A DNA stretch of 16,335 nt from JAFLCA01 sp041907145 (GTDB taxonomy: Bacteria; Bdellovibrionota_C; UBA2361; JAFLCA01). The position numbers were made by a program, and so were the translations under genes. Below, piece after piece: positions 14,801 through 16,335 of this stretch (within the stretch, counting starts at the first letter, position 1; the number at the start of each line of letters is the position of its first letter). The stretch covers positions 1 through 16,335 of the forward strand of contig JAYRHW010000005.1 in assembly GCA_041907145.1 (NCBI GenBank), read 5' to 3'. The notes below the pieces were generated by a model. It ran no database searches. It saw only the letters and a list, made by a program, of their open reading frames with translations, and was not told where the DNA came from.

Positions 14801-15826
14801 ATGACCACCTCCAGCATTTCCCTGCGATCATCCATGCCGCGGCTCGAGCCCGCTGCTATGCACCCCCGGCTGCGCGCATATTCCAAGCTCGTATGCGCCG
14901 CCGTCGCACTGCTCATCTTTGTGGGCGCTCTCGTCACGAGCCATGACGCTGGATTATCAGTGCCCGATTGGCCGACTACCTATGGGCAGAACATGTTTCT
15001 CTATCCGCCCTCCAAGTGGGTCGGCCCGATTTTCTATGAACATTTTCATCGCTTGCTTGCCTCAGGCATAGGGCTGCTGACCGTCATATTAACTTTTTGG
15101 ATTTTGAAGGTCGAAAGCCGCCGCTGGGTCAAAGGCCTTGCTATCGCTGCTCTCGCAGCAGTGATCGTGCAGGGATTACTTGGGGGATTAACCGTTTTAC
15201 TTAAACTTCCCGATTCGGTCTCCGTCGCGCACGGCATGCTGGCGCAGACGTTCTTTTGTATGGTCATCGTTATCGCATACTCACAATCACAGGAGTTGCA
15301 GGCTCGTCTACAAGGTGTCGAAGGCAGCGGCAGTTCAACGCTGTTTCGTTGGGCGCTGTTAGCTTGGACCGTTGTATACGTGCAATTGTTTCTTGGTGCG
15401 GTTATGCGCCATGGGGGAGCCGGAATCGCTGTCCCCGATTTCCCGACGAGCGGCGGATCGCTGATCCCGCTTTTCGACCAGCCCATGCTTGATGCGGTCA
15501 ATCTCCTACGCCGCGAGGTTCACCTGGCACCGGCATCGATGTACCAGGTGGTAACGCACTGCCTTCACCGCTTTTGGGCATTGGCAGTGGTGGCAGTGCT
15601 GCTGACTTTTAGCTGGAAGGCCTTTGGTGCGACAAAGACTCCACTGCTGCGTAAAGTAGCTCTGCTGATTGGGGCAGGTATTCTTCTGCAGTTTACATTG
15701 GGCGTGCTTACCGTGATTTCCGTGCGGCAGCCATTTCTCACCAGTGCTCATGTGGCGTTTGGTGCATTAATGCTCGGTCTGTGCGTGCTGGCAGTTCTGC
15801 GCGCTTACCCTGTACGAGGGAGATAG
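14801..15826 (+). CDS. ctaA: Heme A synthase (COX15/CtaA family)
   Basis: 341 residues with eight hydrophobic segments. It oxidises the C8 methyl of heme O to give heme A for aa3-type cytochrome oxidases in the inner membrane. The heme-ligating histidines are present: H81/H83 in EHFHRL, H144 in VAHGML, H253/H256 in THCLHRF and H317 in SAHVAF. The expected twofold repeat is visible: GALVTSHDAGLSVPDWP in the first half matches GAVMRHGGAGIAVPDFP in the second. The loop cysteine pair known from Bacillus CtaA is absent. The ATG at 14801 has AGG seven bases upstream; an ATG at 14858 would trim the polar N-terminus. No ctaB or cox genes are nearby. It ends two bases from the convergent gene at 15829. 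Confidence 0.93.
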   Translation: MTTSSISLRSSMPRLEPAAMHPRLRAYSKLVCAAVALLIFVGALVTSHDAGLSVPDWPTTYGQNMFLYPPSKWVGPIFYEHFHRLLASGIGLLTVILTFWILKVESRRWVKGLAIAALAAVIVQGLLGGLTVLLKLPDSVSVAHGMLAQTFFCMVIVIAYSQSQELQARLQGVEGSGSSTLFRWALLAWTVVYVQLFLGAVMRHGGAGIAVPDFPTSGGSLIPLFDQPMLDAVNLLRREVHLAPASMYQVVTHCLHRFWALAVVAVLLTFSWKAFGATKTPLLRKVALLIGAGILLQFTLGVLTVISVRQPFLTSAHVAFGALMLGLCVLAVLRAYPVRGR

Positions 15827-15828
15827 CT

Positions 15829-16335
15829 CTATCGAGCGGCGAATTGCTTCGCTGCTCGTTGAATGGCTGCGAAAGTCTTAGGTGCACGCTCCCATACTTC
15901 CTTCGATATTTTCTGGGACAATGCTCGATCAGCTTTGCCATGTCCTACAAGATGCAGGAAGCCATACTCCTGAAGTGAATCGCAAGCCAATGGAGAAATC
16001 GAGCACAGCACCCGCCCAGCTTCGCCGGCTCGCTTCATCCATTCTCGCGCCAAGAGCTGCTCAATTGCTACGGAATATTTCCAAACCTGCGCTGGATTCG
16101 TTTCCTCGAGCCGCTGCCAGTAGCCTCGATCTGGGGTACTACTAAGTAGCGCCAAGCAGGCTCTTGCGTACTCATGTAGCATCTTGATATCCACTCCCCC
16201 GAAAACCCCGCAGTTAACTGCCGTGAAATCTTGGGGGTTTCCTACATACTTGGAAAACTCAGGCAGCAGTTGCAGCCCCCGGATCGCGTCGCGGTAGAAA
16301 AACTGCTCAGCCGGCGCAGCCTCAAGATGCTGCCC
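15829..16335 (-). CDS. Partial protein, possibly glycosyltransferase-like (N-terminus outside window)
   Basis: The minus frame ending at TAG 15831-15829 stays open to the right edge, giving 168 C-terminal residues. The GTG at 16194 is therefore probably internal: coding continues upstream of it with ...LPEFSKYVGNPQDFTAVN followed by CGVFGGVDIKMLHEY. The N-C-G-V-F-G-G-x-D segment, a downstream EQ (IEQLLARE), and FLHLVGHGKAD near the end resemble a group of nucleotide-sugar-transferase-like proteins (DUF6734 is the nearest name I recall). In that group NxGxFGG and a late LH-x-x-G-x-x-K recur. That link is from memory and tentative. There is no membrane segment. It is convergent with ctaA, with two bases between the stop codons. 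Confidence 0.6.
   Translation of the reverse strand, partial: GQHLEAAPAEQFFYRDAIRGLQLLPEFSKYVGNPQDFTAVNCGVFGGVDIKMLHEYARACLALLSSTPDRGYWQRLEETNPAQVWKYSVAIEQLLAREWMKRAGEAGRVLCSISPLACDSLQEYGFLHLVGHGKADRALSQKISKEVWERAPKTFAAIQRAAKQFAAR

Noticed and set aside
16210..16221. Perfect palindrome GCAGTTAACTGC near the right edge
   Set aside because: It lies inside the open coding frame of the partial gene, so codon content explains it as well as an operator would.

Overview
The window reads as a chromosomal segment of a Gram-negative, aerobically respiring bacterium. The evidence is an LPS heptose epimerase (HldD), a YidC with a large periplasmic domain, an exosortase with a PEP-CTERM substrate, and a heme A synthase that implies an a-type terminal oxidase. 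The lineage cannot be fixed from the sequence. Gene content would suit a deltaproteobacteria-like or another little-cultured Gram-negative group, but that is a guess. No tRNA, rRNA, IS element, phage gene or CRISPR array was seen, and no gene-free stretch exceeds 300 bases.

Layout. Positions 1-99 hold the tail of an unidentified plus-strand gene. Positions 187-3516 (minus) are a compact operon: a secreted VIT/von Willebrand A protein ending in a PEP-CTERM signal, an exosortase, and a small EpsI-like exosortase companion. Positions 3517-3814 are a divergent intergenic region with a tandem direct-repeat operator. Positions 3815-5248 (plus) encode a secreted tri-heme c-type cytochrome with calcium-binding thrombospondin-type-3 repeats. 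Positions 5350-11493 (minus) are a run in the order rpmH, rnpA, yidD, yidC, mnmE, creB, creC. It is the familiar rpmH-to-mnmE ribosome/tRNA/membrane-insertion cluster with a CreBC-type two-component system attached by overlapping stop and start codons. Positions 11649-14705 (minus) hold hldD and an ArnT/PMT-like membrane glycosyltransferase. Heme A synthase (14801-15826, plus) follows. A partial minus-strand gene runs off the right edge (15829-16335).

Main result. The region upstream of the VIT/vWA gene carries four 5-mers at an exact 11-bp period. On the coding strand they read TTCAC, TTCAC, TTCAG, TTCAC, each followed by 6 bp up to the next copy. This is the published cre-tag arrangement (TTCAC-N6-TTCAC) bound by CreB, and a CreB/CreC-like pair is encoded about 1.8 kb away. 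My model is a CreBC-controlled, single-substrate exosortase system that places one VIT/vWA protein at the cell surface. It would be the exosortase counterpart of the known dedicated LPXTG-sortase/VIT-vWA/two-component systems of marine proteobacteria. The operator and genes are visible in the sequence; the regulatory link is inference.

Other points of interest are the repeated heme modules of the cytochrome, an rnpA whose only canonical start lies inside rpmH, and a YidC with an extra hydrophobic C-terminal segment.
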